A DNA stretch of 25,009 bases. It comes from Choristocarpus tenellus KU-1152 (lineage: Eukaryota > Phaeophyceae). Position numbers and translations under genes: made by a program. Shown one piece after another: positions 1 through 12,200 of this stretch (its first letter is position 1; each line of letters begins with the position of its first letter). Where the stretch lies: positions 1-25,009 of the forward strand of contig CAXNAD020000193.1 of the NCBI GenBank assembly GCA_964200185.2, given 5' to 3'. The notes under the pieces were generated by a model. The model searched no databases. It was not told where the DNA came from and saw nothing but the letters and a program-made list of their open reading frames with translations.

Positions 1-221
1 ACAGCTCTGTCCCAGACTGGAGGTGACACTCTCCCCCTGAGCGTTCACCAGATCGGCACTCCTGACCCATGACAGTTTCAACATCAACACTGTCACTACC
101 CTGGTCGAAGTTTGCAACACATACCACACCTGCGAATTCCAGTATTGCCAGATTGTCCAAATCCACGTCCTTGTCTGGGCGGTATGATTCACGATGGCCA
201 GCATGCTTATAGGCCCCAGTC
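1..221 (-). CDS. Exon, truncated by window start (about 73 codons): Cys/Trp module, part 4
   Basis: The acceptor is ..aaacactcag|GACTGGGG. The single first base completes the split Arg codon, giving SDSQ-R-TGAYKHAGHRESYRP. The open frame runs to position 1 with no stop: KDVDLDNLAILEFAGVVCV, then ANFDQGSDSVDVETVM, GQECRSGERSGGECHLQSG. Three more cysteines lie in the last 30 residues. F-A-G-V-V-C-V looks like the closing beta strand and last Cys of the module. Whether the exon ends at positions 2-3 (a possible GT donor) or continues cannot be seen. Confidence 0.72.
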
Positions 222-3200
222 CTGAGTGTTTGGATTGGGTTAGGACATTGGTATGGTTGAGTGGGAATGACATATTTCGGAGTTGCATCTTATGTACAGC
301 AGTGTTAGGTAGTTGCATAAAATAGAGAAAATGTGAAATGTCCTTGTTACGGGATTAGAGAAAATAATGCAAAATCCTCTGCAACGCAGAAGAACACTCT
401 CAAATGCTACACAACAGGACGAACTGATAGAAATCTAACAAAAAAATATCTACCTTAAACTAGTGATATTAATCCGGAGTGATAATCAGCAATAGATCCA
501 AGAGGTTAATATTCAATTTGTTTCAAGCAGAAGAGTTGCAACAGCCCATTGATTAAAGTGTGGCACAAATTGTAGACCGGAAAAAATGTATGCCCTCCAA
601 ACAATGGAACAAACAATGGCAAAGATATGCTGTTCTTTCTGTTAGTTTGTTAAAGTACCCCAAGTCAAGCTCACAGCACCTTGAGACACCATACAGTAAA
701 AAATGTATTTGCTCAAGGGCCGATTCAGAAGTACCAAGGGGAGCGAAAATATAAAATTGCAGAAAACCACCCGAACAAAATTCATAAGTGGAGCACCCTA
801 GAAAGCTCAAAGGTAAAACCAACTTCAAGAAAATTTCTGTTTAATCCCTACATGTAGATCAGCAGTACTTCCAAGTCAAAATTGAGTGTCTGCACAATAA
901 ACAAAATAAACACTTTGAAGTACTAACAAAAGGAATATCGACATTTTTGTGGCTTGGTGGTCTATGACATGGCATCAGCTACAAGCTTAGAGCCTTGTGC
1001 GGCTCCCTTTTCAGAAATCATTTTTCTGCAAGATCCACAGAAACATAATGTGATGTGATGAACATTTTCACCTCTGACTGTCAGAGAATCGGAAATGAGT
1101 TCGACTCTGTCCCCCCCACTTGTATCCATCCCAGCCACATTGCCCAAAGTACACCAGAGGCTCCATAGTAGCCATTTCTCGATTTTCCGCCTGTCTGCCA
1201 GGGAATAGGTTGAAACCCTTCCAGCAGGAAAATGGGGCATAAAAGAGGGACCATCATGAACCTAATTGCTTCAAGTCGTCAGCTGCTAGGGCATACACTA
1301 TTATTACTATTCAATTTCTGCAAACAAAAGAATACATTTATATATATCACCTTGTGTTTCCAAACACTTAGAGCCTACAAAGTACCCCCTATGTATCATC
1401 AACTTCACAGCTCCCAAATGTATTCAAAACTCATAAATTTCCTTCATCGAGTAGTCCTTTTCGTTTCTCAAAATTTCACATAACAACAAATAAAATATCT
1501 TCAAAGTGTATATTTTCACTCAATCTACGCCCCAAGATTGACTGTTACCACTTGTTACACAAAATTTGAGTTGAAAAAAATAGTAGAAACTAAATTTCTT
1601 TATCACAACTAACAACGACTAATTTACCTTTCCCAAAATACATTTTGGGGGCGGAGTACTGGAGATGTCAAATGGACAAACTGGTGACGTTTTGGTGTTA
1701 ATAATATCTGCTGGGCAACATAACAAACTATCTTTGCATCTGTAAACTTGAGATAAGCAGCTCTACAATCGGTCAGGACCATGCACAAATACTAAAACCA
1801 ATACTTTGACAGTTTGGACACCTTACCAAGTAAGGCAATAAACATCAGATGAGATGCAAGAGGGGGTTCTGTAGTCACCTCTTGAGAGCTTGCCCAGTGA
1901 TAGCCATCAGGACAATCAAAGCGGCGACTGGCCTCCCACTTAGTGTCCTGAAGTGAAAAATTGCAGCAAGGTTTCTCAATGTATGGAGGGTGTAATGGTA
2001 GAGTTCAGGGAACAAGTTGCAAACAACTCTAAGAAATGAGAGGAAGGCGGCAAGGTACGAGGAGAGTTGAGGGGGGGATATTGTATGTGTGTGAATGTGT
2101 TGAGAGCAGGCCGCCAAAACAGTGAAATCTGCCAAAATATTTATTATTACCACAGCATAATAAAAAATGGGTGCTAATCAACCATGTAAGTCTTTGCCCA
2201 CCTACTGGTGATATATACTAGTACATTTCTAACAAGGAAGAAAACTCAACTGAAATATTCATAGTATCACATGAAAACTGATTTGTCTTTCTGAGTGAAA
2301 GTATCTTAGAGGGTAAGAGTTTTTCCCTGTTTGTCCATTTGGGGCTTGGCTTCCCACAGTTGTATTTAATAGCGTTTTACCTACTCCAAAATGTTTTGGA
2401 GTAAGAAAAATTCATACGATATGAAAAGGTGTGTCCGGAACAAGGATATTGACATCTCCAAACAAACACGATAGACAAAATTACATCAAAATTGCAACAT
2501 CGGATTTTGGCCCCTAAATGAACGCGGCTCTACCCTCTAACATACTTCGACTCTTCTTCATCTTGCCTGTGCAACAGCAAAGAACACCCTCGGCTCAAAT
2601 GAGCTCTGACGAAAGCCTCCACACTCGTCCTGGTGCTGTGAAACAATCATCCAGCTAGTGTCGATTCCTCCTGCCTGCCAGCAGAGATTCATTACACAAA
2701 AAAGAATTCAGAGAGCTGGGGAGTTGTGCAAAGGAAAAAATGGGATAACAGAGTGCGCATACTTCAATCTATAATCAATATTTAGACGTGGTTCTTGTGA
2801 GTCAACAGATGAAATATACACAAATAAGTCAACAGGAACAATACTCTGTTTCCCATACTCCAATTTGCTGTCTTAATTTCCTTGTTGATGGTAATGGTAA
2901 TACAAATAAATTGTACTAGCAAGCGGTTATATCAAGTAGAGGATAATAAACCTGGAAGTAGAGGAAACCCTTGAAGGGGGTGAGGTAGGAAGGGTTTCCA
3001 CCCTTCATCCCAGGGTAAATATCCTTCACGAGAACAGTCCCAGGACTGGTACCATCTGTTCTCCAAAGCTCTCTGCCATGGGTGCTATCACCAGCCTGAG
3101 ATTGAAGTAAAAAAAGGGGAAGTCCATTGTCAATTCAGAATGATCAGGAGTTGGGGAGGTGGACATATGTGATCCAGGGTTTTTCATTGGCCAGACCAGG

Positions 3201-6200
3201 ACCCATAAAACCTATTAAAACAACACAGAACGATTCCAATACACTGCAAAGATACACAGGGTACCATTGAAGAAAAGGAATACAAACTGCAATACTCCAC
3301 TCTCTAGTACAGTACAAGATAGGAGAAGCACAATTCAAGTGATAGGGATCTTGAGAGTGAGTGCAAGTTGAATATTGACAACTGATACTGGGACATTACC
3401 CACCACAACCGACAATTTGTGTTGCTGAAATATAGCAACAATACATCATTTCTACATTAAACTGCCGAGATCAACATCACACGCATACAGTCCTATTATC
3501 CAGTCTACTGAGCACACCGTGGATATCCCTACCCACTTTCATAATTGTTTGAATAATATAGTACACTAATATATACCTCACCCAACCCTCTAACCTGGAA
3601 GAAGAGGTATCCTCCCCATGAGACAAAGTGGCATGGGGATCCATCCCCAAGTCCCTCATTGATGTCTGCCACGAGAAAATTCTTCCATTCAAGCTTCTTC
3701 CCCTTCCCCCAACTCCCAGCATCTAGTCCTGGAAAGACACCTTGGCTCCTCCACAGCTCGGTGCCAGTACGATGAGGAAGATATCCAGCTGCCATTACCG
3801 ATGAGGCTATTGCACTGTGCCAGCGTGCCCCGTCCAAGCGCCTCTCCTCCTTTTCATCAATCCAGAGCCTGGCTTGCCCATCCTCGGACATTGGTAATGA
3901 AAGCATGGGTGGGTCATTGACTGGATGAACAATGACAGGGACGTACGCCCATCCCTTTCCACCCTGCCTCCAATTTAGTTGGGCACTGCCAAAGCCAGCC
4001 TTACCATCATGGCCAGTGGAACCCGACAGCCCATGGTCCCAGGCCTCTACTATTATTCTCGCTCCAGGCCCGAAGAAGTCCTTATTAGGAAGAAAAACAA
4101 GAGAGCTTAGTGCTATATTCGCATCATTGAGAGAAGCAGAGAAAGTCAAAGTTCGAGCACCACCCATGTCAACGTGTTTGGCCTTGGGCATTCCATTCTC
4201 ATCAAGAAAAATTAAACCAGAGAGATGTGAGCTCAGAATAGGCCCCTCCACATCCCTCTTCGCTGTGACTGTCTCACCAGTACCATGCGCTTCATCCATG
4301 TTGATAAATACCTTACCATGTCTAGCTCTAAGAGTGACAATAATATCAGCATCTGGACCTCCAACCTCCCACAGGTCCACATCCCGAATAGTGAACCCTG
4401 GTATGTGCAGAGGTTGGTCCTCATTAATAAATGCCATCTCTCCTGAAAATGCAGCCATAGATAAGAGGTCTGGAGCACGGACTAAAGGGTCCCTTTGTGG
4501 AAAGGGTGGTGTAACAACTGGAGGGTCATTGACAGGAGTCACACGCACAAGGATATAGATAGTATCCTCCTGTACACTATTTGTATAATCCTCATTCGCT
4601 CTGGCTGAGGCCAACACCTCATCAGCACGAATCCTAACAGTGTCAATCCCATTCCAATTCAAATTTGGCCAATATGACATGGCCTCCAGCGCACGATTGC
4701 AGTCCTCCAAGGAGCCTATGAATCTTGCTGCTCGCCACCACATGGATCCAGGTGCCCCAAACCCTCTATCATTGCCACCTCCGTCCCTTCCTGTAGTGAA
4801 ATTGGCCTCCTCGCTCGACTCAGTCAAGTATGTTGCACCTTGAGTGAATGGACTGGTCTCTATCTGGATTTCCTCTTCCAACTCCCATGCTGGAGCAGCA
4901 AAGGCCAACTTGGCTGTCCAGGGGAAAATTATTCGCCCATGTTCAGACTCCACTGTGACACGATACAGTCCTTCTCCACTTCCACCTTCCACTCCAGGGT
5001 ATTCCTCATATGGTGTACCAGGGGAAGGCAGCCCGAGGACCTGCTCATGTAGCTGACGAGGGTTCACCTCAGCATCATACAAAGTGACATTGTGCAGTGT
5101 GATACGGCCATCTTCAATCACCTCCATGGTAGGAGGTGGCTTTATTGATGAGCTTAGACCTTCATCCTTCCTCTGCTCTTGAGATTGTTTCCCGGACTGA
5201 GCTGTTACTATCAGGACTGGGGGATCATTCCTTGGTGCTACATCCATTGGAATAACTCTAGAGTCACTTCTAGGTCCTCCGGCTCCAGTGAACCCTCGGT
5301 CATCCACTGTGATCACAATTTCATCCATGCCGTACCAGTCTGGGTCTGCAGAATATGTTAGGCGAGCAAGAGCAACATTGACGAAAGAGAGGATCCCTCT
5401 GAATTCAATCCTATGTCCAAGATTAGGCTGAGTGCCTCCCATAAATGCCACCCCCAGAGACATTGTGGATCCAGAGAATCCAAGCAAGCCATGACTAGTC
5501 GATATTTCCACATCGATCGAAGCCTCTAGTCCACCCTCTTCTACATCTGGATCCTCAATATACACTCCTTCAATCGTGCTGGTCACATCTTCCTCTACAG
5601 TAAGTCGTGCTACAGAGGTAATTCTGCGGCACTGAGACGCCCTAGGGGCTGGGTGCTGAGGTGAGGGATCACCTATCCGTCCATCCAGAGCCTCACAGGG
5701 TTCTTCCACGTAAGTTGCACCAGGAACATGTACTTGAGGGGGGTCATTATGTCTTGAAGCCACAATCACCACCACAGTGGCATGAGCAGTGAGCCCACTA
5801 GGATCCTCGCATAAGATTTGGATAGCATCCCCCTGTAAGAGTAGGTAGGTAAATTAGCGTGCAAGGCTGAAGTGAGCAAGAACTGACAAATTTATGAAAA
5901 TATGTGACAGTTACAATCTTGAATTTTGTGAGAGCCTTGATTAGCCCATAGTTCGACTGAAGTTGGGTGAACTCCATTGCATGGGAATTGTTTGTTAACA
6001 ACTCTGTTGGTCACATTAAACGTACGGGTCATATGGTCAATATAATTCATTATAAAAAGTCACCTTGTTTGGAATGATTTGAATTTAAAGTGAAAAAACG
6101 ATAAAACAACAATGGGGTGCATATAATGAAAGCACTACCAAAAAACCCAAACAATTAACACAAAAGAAATACTTGGAAGAGTATAAGATATCTTTTTCAA

Positions 6201-9200
6201 GAACATCATGAGACTATTCAATGTGAAGAAGGCTACAAGTATATGCGCTGGTTCAACACCGTTGCTGTTGGCCTTCCTATTTGTTTTCCAGGTACGAACC
6301 TGCTTCATCGAGGTCCAATGTGTTGGGGGAGTGTAGACCAGTTTTGACAGAGCTGCATTTAGTGCCGATTCCGGCCCAATCACTACAACTTTCTCTTCTC
6401 CCTCCCCTGTCCCTTCCTCAAACTGCAGCCCAGCATTGGATGCCTGTGGCAGTCCCACTGAACCTCGCCTTGTAGAGATAGCGACCCTAATCCATGCTTC
6501 TCCATCAGGGTCAGTTACTCTGACACCATGAACAACACTTGTCATATCTTCCTCTGCTTGGAGAGGAAATGAAGGAGCCTCCAAGAATGGGGGATCACTT
6601 TGGGGGTGGACGATGACAGAAACAACTTGTTGATGTTGGAGACCTATTCCAGAGATCTGGTGACCAAATAATAGTGCAACACATAGTGTGCTGAGGAGTT
6701 CAGTACTCCTAGAGTTGTTGGACTTTGAGAAGCAACATCTTGAATGCCTTGGAGGTACAAAGAGATATGAAGCAAGCTTGGAAGAGGTGGAGGTTCTTTG
6801 TTTCTCATTTGCACAAAATAAGAACGAGAAATCGAATAAGGGGTGATATGTTACTAGATATAGGAGCTTACAGCTGGTTGATATTTCGCCATATCAACGG
6901 CATTCATATGGCGTCAAATCTGAGAGTTAAAGTCCTATATTGTTTTACCGCAAAGGAACTGCAACATGATCACAATGAGATTGCAAATTTGTAGAAATTG
7001 CAACATATGTCAGATGTCTCTTCACCTGAGCTGACCAACCCTGATCATTGACGGCAAAAGTGAGGGTGTCGTTCCCATTCCAATTTGGATTAGGGATGTA
7101 GACTAGACTATGTAATGCTGTGTTGGTGTTGGCCAATCCTCCATGGAAGGATGCTTTGTTACTGAAGTACACCCCTGCAGCCCTTTGAGATACATCACCA
7201 GAAACAAAGCCCAGGCCATCAGAAAAAGCCAGGTAGAGCATGCCGTGTTCACTTCCCATTGTAAAAAGAACGGTCGCCCCTTGTCGCTCATCAAGGTCAA
7301 CGTCTGCCGGGGTAAGGGCAGTGATGATCCAGCTTTGGAGTAAGTAAAAAAATAGACAGAAAAAGAGAAGAGTAATATGGTGCTACTCCACATATGCAAC
7401 CACTGATATCATAGGAGAAGTATGCTTTAGCTGACACAGCTACCAAATTAGCTCGCAATCTAGTTTTCGAAAACAACAAGTCACCCCAGTCATGACAAGA
7501 AATTATTGCAACATATTTCACGGTACAGTTTCAAAGTGGGCTAAAGTGGGATTTCATTGGGTTGAAGACCTGATGTATAGGTATATCGAAGCTAATAACG
7601 AGAGGCTTATTTTTCTCACTAGATTGGTAGAGGTCTGCAAAGCAGCTAACTGCCTCCAGTTCAACCATTGAAACAGGGCTCACAAGCTCTCTACCCATTT
7701 CTTGTTGGCTTCATTTTTTTAAATCTCGCCTTACCCGAAACAGATACTCCTAGCACCTCCAGGTTGACATCCTCCATGGTTTCCAGCGGCTGTACCATGG
7801 CCACCTCAGCCTCTCCCAACTCTGGCCAGAAAGTAGGAGATACTGGTCGGAAGACTTGACCAGATAGCTGCACTCGTGGAGGGTCATTCACTGCTACTAC
7901 CCTCACCCTGTGGTTCAACCATTTGTGAAAGGTGAAGGGGACGGGGATGTAATTACCCTGTCCTGCGTAAAATAATACAATCTCTACCACCTCGCCAGAG
8001 ATGGATCTTAAATCATCATACAAAAATAATTGGCATACTTCAATAGGTAAACTCACCACATTGAAAAAATGGTGTGTACAGCTATGGGCTCCACGCCACC
8101 CAGACCAGAATGACTATTGCTGACAGAAATAGTGAGCCTTGACAACGGTCGCCCCAGGGTGTTCCAGTGCACATCTCCACGGTACACCATCCTGTCGAAG
8201 GCATGGTTGATGTCGCCTGGATGACCATAGAGGACCATCCGTTCATCAGCAACTCCGTCACCAACTTCAAAAGAAAGATCCACCGTTGTGGACAGAGTGA
8301 GTTGACCATGATCCACCAAAATTTCCACTCGAACCTGAAACATTGGAGGGGCACCAATTTGCACCGATATTATGAAGGAAATTCGATTTTATAAAACAAT
8401 ATTACGTTGGCCCTTACGAGCTGAACAGGCATGAATATAATACCTTGAAGCATGATCTCATTGTGAAAAGGGCATTACCTCTAGTGGAGTAGTAAAATTA
8501 TGATCTGGAATAATGGTGTATCTATATACTTTCACCTGAAATGTGTAGTGCTCATTAATACCCACACCTGTCCTGGCCATATTCTCTTGGTCTGGAACTC
8601 ATCCAGATCAGAGAAAATGAAACCATCCATTTCTCCTGCAGCATACATGCCATCCTTCTCATCGATATGTAGACCCACCACAACCAGATCAGAATCTTCA
8701 ACGGCATCTAAGTACTCTTGACTGGGGAAATGTATGATGGGCTCATCAGGCTCCGACAAGATGAGGATTGGGACTGTTAAGGTATCACTCTGTCGAGGCA
8801 ACAATTAAATGACAAAATGGGAATGGGGGCAAAGGTCACATTAGGTCGCTTGACATTGGAAGTCATACTCAACCCAATGAAAGGAAATCTAGGAATTACT
8901 GTGCTTACGAAGAGTAAAGGAGTGAAAGTATCTTAGAGGGTACGAGTTTTGCCCTGTTTGTCCGTTTGGGGCTTGGTTTCCCAAAAAAAAATTATTCGGA
9001 GGAGATGAAATGTATACATTTAAAAAAGGTATGTCTGGAACAAGGATTTTGACACTTCCTAACAAACACCATAGCCAAAATTCCATCAAAATCTCAACTT
9101 TGGAGTTGGCCCCCAAACGGATGCGTCTCTACCCTCTAAGATACTTTAACTCAAAGTCCACTAAATAAGAACAAAGATGTATTTAAAAGAGGGATAGATC

Positions 9201-12200
9201 GGTTCTTTCTCCGCTTCAAACTGTCAAGTTGCTGCTCTTCTCTCCACTAGGCAAGTTTTGTATAAATTCCCTCTTGCTACAGCAGAGAAATCTTATAGCA
9301 GACAAAGTGATGAGCTGGTAGAGGGATCACCCTCTCAATGTGGTTCTGCTCCTTGCTGTCACTGGATACTGACCTTCCAAACTCCAATCCTCTAACAGTA
9401 AAAAATTATTCATAGATTCAAACCAACTAAAAGGTAGGCAGGGTTGCATATTAAGGATCCCGACAAATTGCAAAGAGACAATATGTTGTTCAATTTCAGA
9501 AAGAGCATTCACTTAATTGCGGTGTGACTTTGTGTGTGGAAAGGGGGAACATCGATTTTGCGTACACTAATATGCATAAAAAGCAACGAAATAGATTGCA
9601 TTGCAGATGGTAAGAAAAATGGATTGGAATGCGAAAGGTTCAAACCTGCTTACCTTTCAATTGGTTTGGTTCATATCAAGGGCAAACTCAATGACAAACT
9701 CCTCCAACCAAAAGAAGACCTACCTGAATAGAGTGTCAAGATCAAGTCTAGAAAATGCAAAGGGTTATATAAACAACCCAATTTCTTTCAACAACTTGAT
9801 CCTCTACATGCTGTACATACTTAGTGGTGCACAATGCAAAGGGTCAGGATTGAAGATCACGAGTTTTCGTCCAAGATAAGAGTGAAGGGAAAAGGAAAAA
9901 AACACAAAAGTGAAACAGAGAACTCTTCATTGATTGCAACAGGGCATTATCACTGAGTGCAGAGCCTAGAAAAAAAAAATCCCTACATCCCAATTGCGTT
10001 TCTTCTTCCTGTAGAAATTCCCCTTCTTCCTCACCTGTGGGCATCCTCCCTGGTGATAATTCAATCCATGTTGACCTGCCCTACCTCTAGCCCCACGGGA
10101 GCAGAGGATACCCTGACCATGATGACCTAGATCACTTACAGTGATTATGACTTCATCCGTGCCAAAAAAGTCTTGCCTACCTCGGTATGTCAAGCCAGAA
10201 AGAGCACGATTGATGTTGGGTAGTGAAGCCCTGAATGATATGGATTGGTCATCATGACCATCACCTGCCAGAAAGACCGCCAATGAAACACCACCTGGCA
10301 ATGACAATGTTCCATTACTTGCATAAAGTGTGACCTCCATCATGGCCTTGTCATCATAGTGACCAAGATCAACATCTCGCACCCAGAGGCCTTCTAGAAG
10401 AGTATCCACATCCTCTCGTGCAATAATCACATCCACTCCAACAACAGTAGCAGAAAGGCCATCGTGGGTTTGCCTCAATGGATCATATTGGGCCCCAGTC
10501 ATGTCAATGACAGGCAAGTCATTCTCGGGAAGGACTAGAAAACGCACAACTGCACTTGCACTGCTACCCCATGCATCATGCACGGTAAGACTCAACTCCT
10601 AGCCAGATACAGTATAGCAGGGTGTTGTGGGCCGTTCAGTGAGAATGTGCACAAGAGAAACAGGAGTTGATGCAATCTACTAGTACATTGAGAGAATAAG
10701 ACATTCTTCATGTTGACAAGAAGCAGCATTGGATGAAATTATGCAAAGTTATACTCATTTAAAACAATTTAACCCCTGATAGAATGTTCTTGAAGTGGGC
10801 AGAATAAGTAATCTCCCTTGGTCCAAAATATCAACCAAAGCAAGAGGTAATGAAAGTACTTGCTCCCTACCTCTGGCATAGGTGGCTCCACCCTGTAGGT
10901 AACAGTATCAGATTTTGGTCCTCCCCAACCCCAGCTGTTCCAATTGCGATCACTCTGATATATCATGCCCCGAAGTGCTTGTGAAACTGCCCACATCGGT
11001 CCAGTCAGTTGAAGTTCTGACATGAATCCATTCGGTACCAAACGATCCGTGCCTGATGAAACCCCTGTCAGGGTCACATCCGAGAGGACATCTTGTAGTA
11101 AGATTGCTCCGTAACGTGCGACCAATTTGAGCTCCACCTGCTCTATTGGAGCTGTTGAAGACTTATTTGCCTGGGACAGCAGCGTCCATCGGTTTTCATC
11201 ACTGAGGGAAGAGGCTGTGATTGGGATATCTGGGTCTTCCAGGAGTATGCTTGAATTTGAAATGATGGATGCACCTTGAAGGTTTGGGAGTAATGACAGG
11301 GGACAACAATCTGTTCCCATCATACCAGGGGAGTCTTCGTGGGCAGTCAATGATTCATTTTCGTCTCCCATCAAGGGTACAATGAGGCGTGGAGAATCAT
11401 TCACTGGGGATACATCCACCACGAGGAGGATGCTGTCGTTAAGGGAACCATCAATACTCTGCAAGGTCTTGCCCCCATTACCACGATCGTTCACACTCAC
11501 CTGTAAATATAAAATATGAGGGGTTGGCATGAGGATAAGAGTCAAAGTATGTTAGAGGGTAGAGCCGTGTCCGTTTGGGGGTCAAAATCCAACATTGCCA
11601 TTTTGATGTAATTTTGGCTATGGTGTTTATTTGAAAGTGTCAATATCCTTGTTCCGGACACACCTTTTCATAACATAAACACTATACCTACTCCGAAATG
11701 TTTTGAAGTTAGGTAAAATGTCATTAAAAAAAAAGGTGGGAAGCCAAGTCCCCAATGGACAAACAGGGCAAAACTCCTACCCTCTAAGATAATTTCACTC
11801 TAAGTCATATCTTGGGGACCTATAGCATGTGGTCTTTCAGGCTACAACGAGGCAAATGCTATTTTCAGCTCCACAAGAGTTAATATTGAGTATTCCTCAT
11901 ATTTTGTTCAGGCAAAACACTACAGTTTGAGCTTAGGATTGCTAAGAGAGAGCTGCAAGTGTTTAAAGTGATCAATAAATTATAACATTATATAGATTGC
12001 AATTTAAAAAGCCTCATTCATCCCTTGATTCAAGTTGGATAGGTTGACATGACATGTGCAACTGCAAGCTTTTGTCTTTTCAAAGTAAATCTACTCAAGA
12101 TTTATCAGTGAGTTGCAGAAATTGGGGTTCATCGCAGAGCAGAAATATGCCTCAAAACAGCAAGACTCACCTCCAAGCCGTCAATCCCATTCCAGTCTGC

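Noticed and set aside
553-828. Overlapping small open frames on both strands
   Set aside because: They sit in an AT-rich intron, without splice-supported continuity or known motif.
962-1240. Minus-strand open frame of 92 codons
   Set aside because: Wrong phase: the frame that joins both neighbours and carries C-G-W-D-G-Y is another one, bounded by splice sites at 1190 and 1072.
2083-2100. GT-rich microsatellite
   Set aside because: Short and imperfect; mentioned only under the intron.
1875-2153. Minus-strand open frame of 92 codons
   Set aside because: It reads through an intron. Only 1947..1879, in a different phase, gives the F-D-C-P-x-G-Y motif.
3932-4558. Plus-strand open frame of 208 codons
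   Set aside because: It lies antisense to the strong repeat-coding exon 5832..3595, and its peptide has no repeat or motif. It is a shadow of the real frame.
3529-5775. True cadherin identity for the repeats
   Set aside because: The calcium-binding signatures DxNDNxP, LDRE and DxD at cadherin spacing are missing. The V-N-D-P-P pattern fits the broader cadherin-like/CSPG/tandem-95 class.
8889-9116. Minus-strand open frame of 75 codons
   Set aside because: It lies almost wholly inside MITE copy B and matches nothing.
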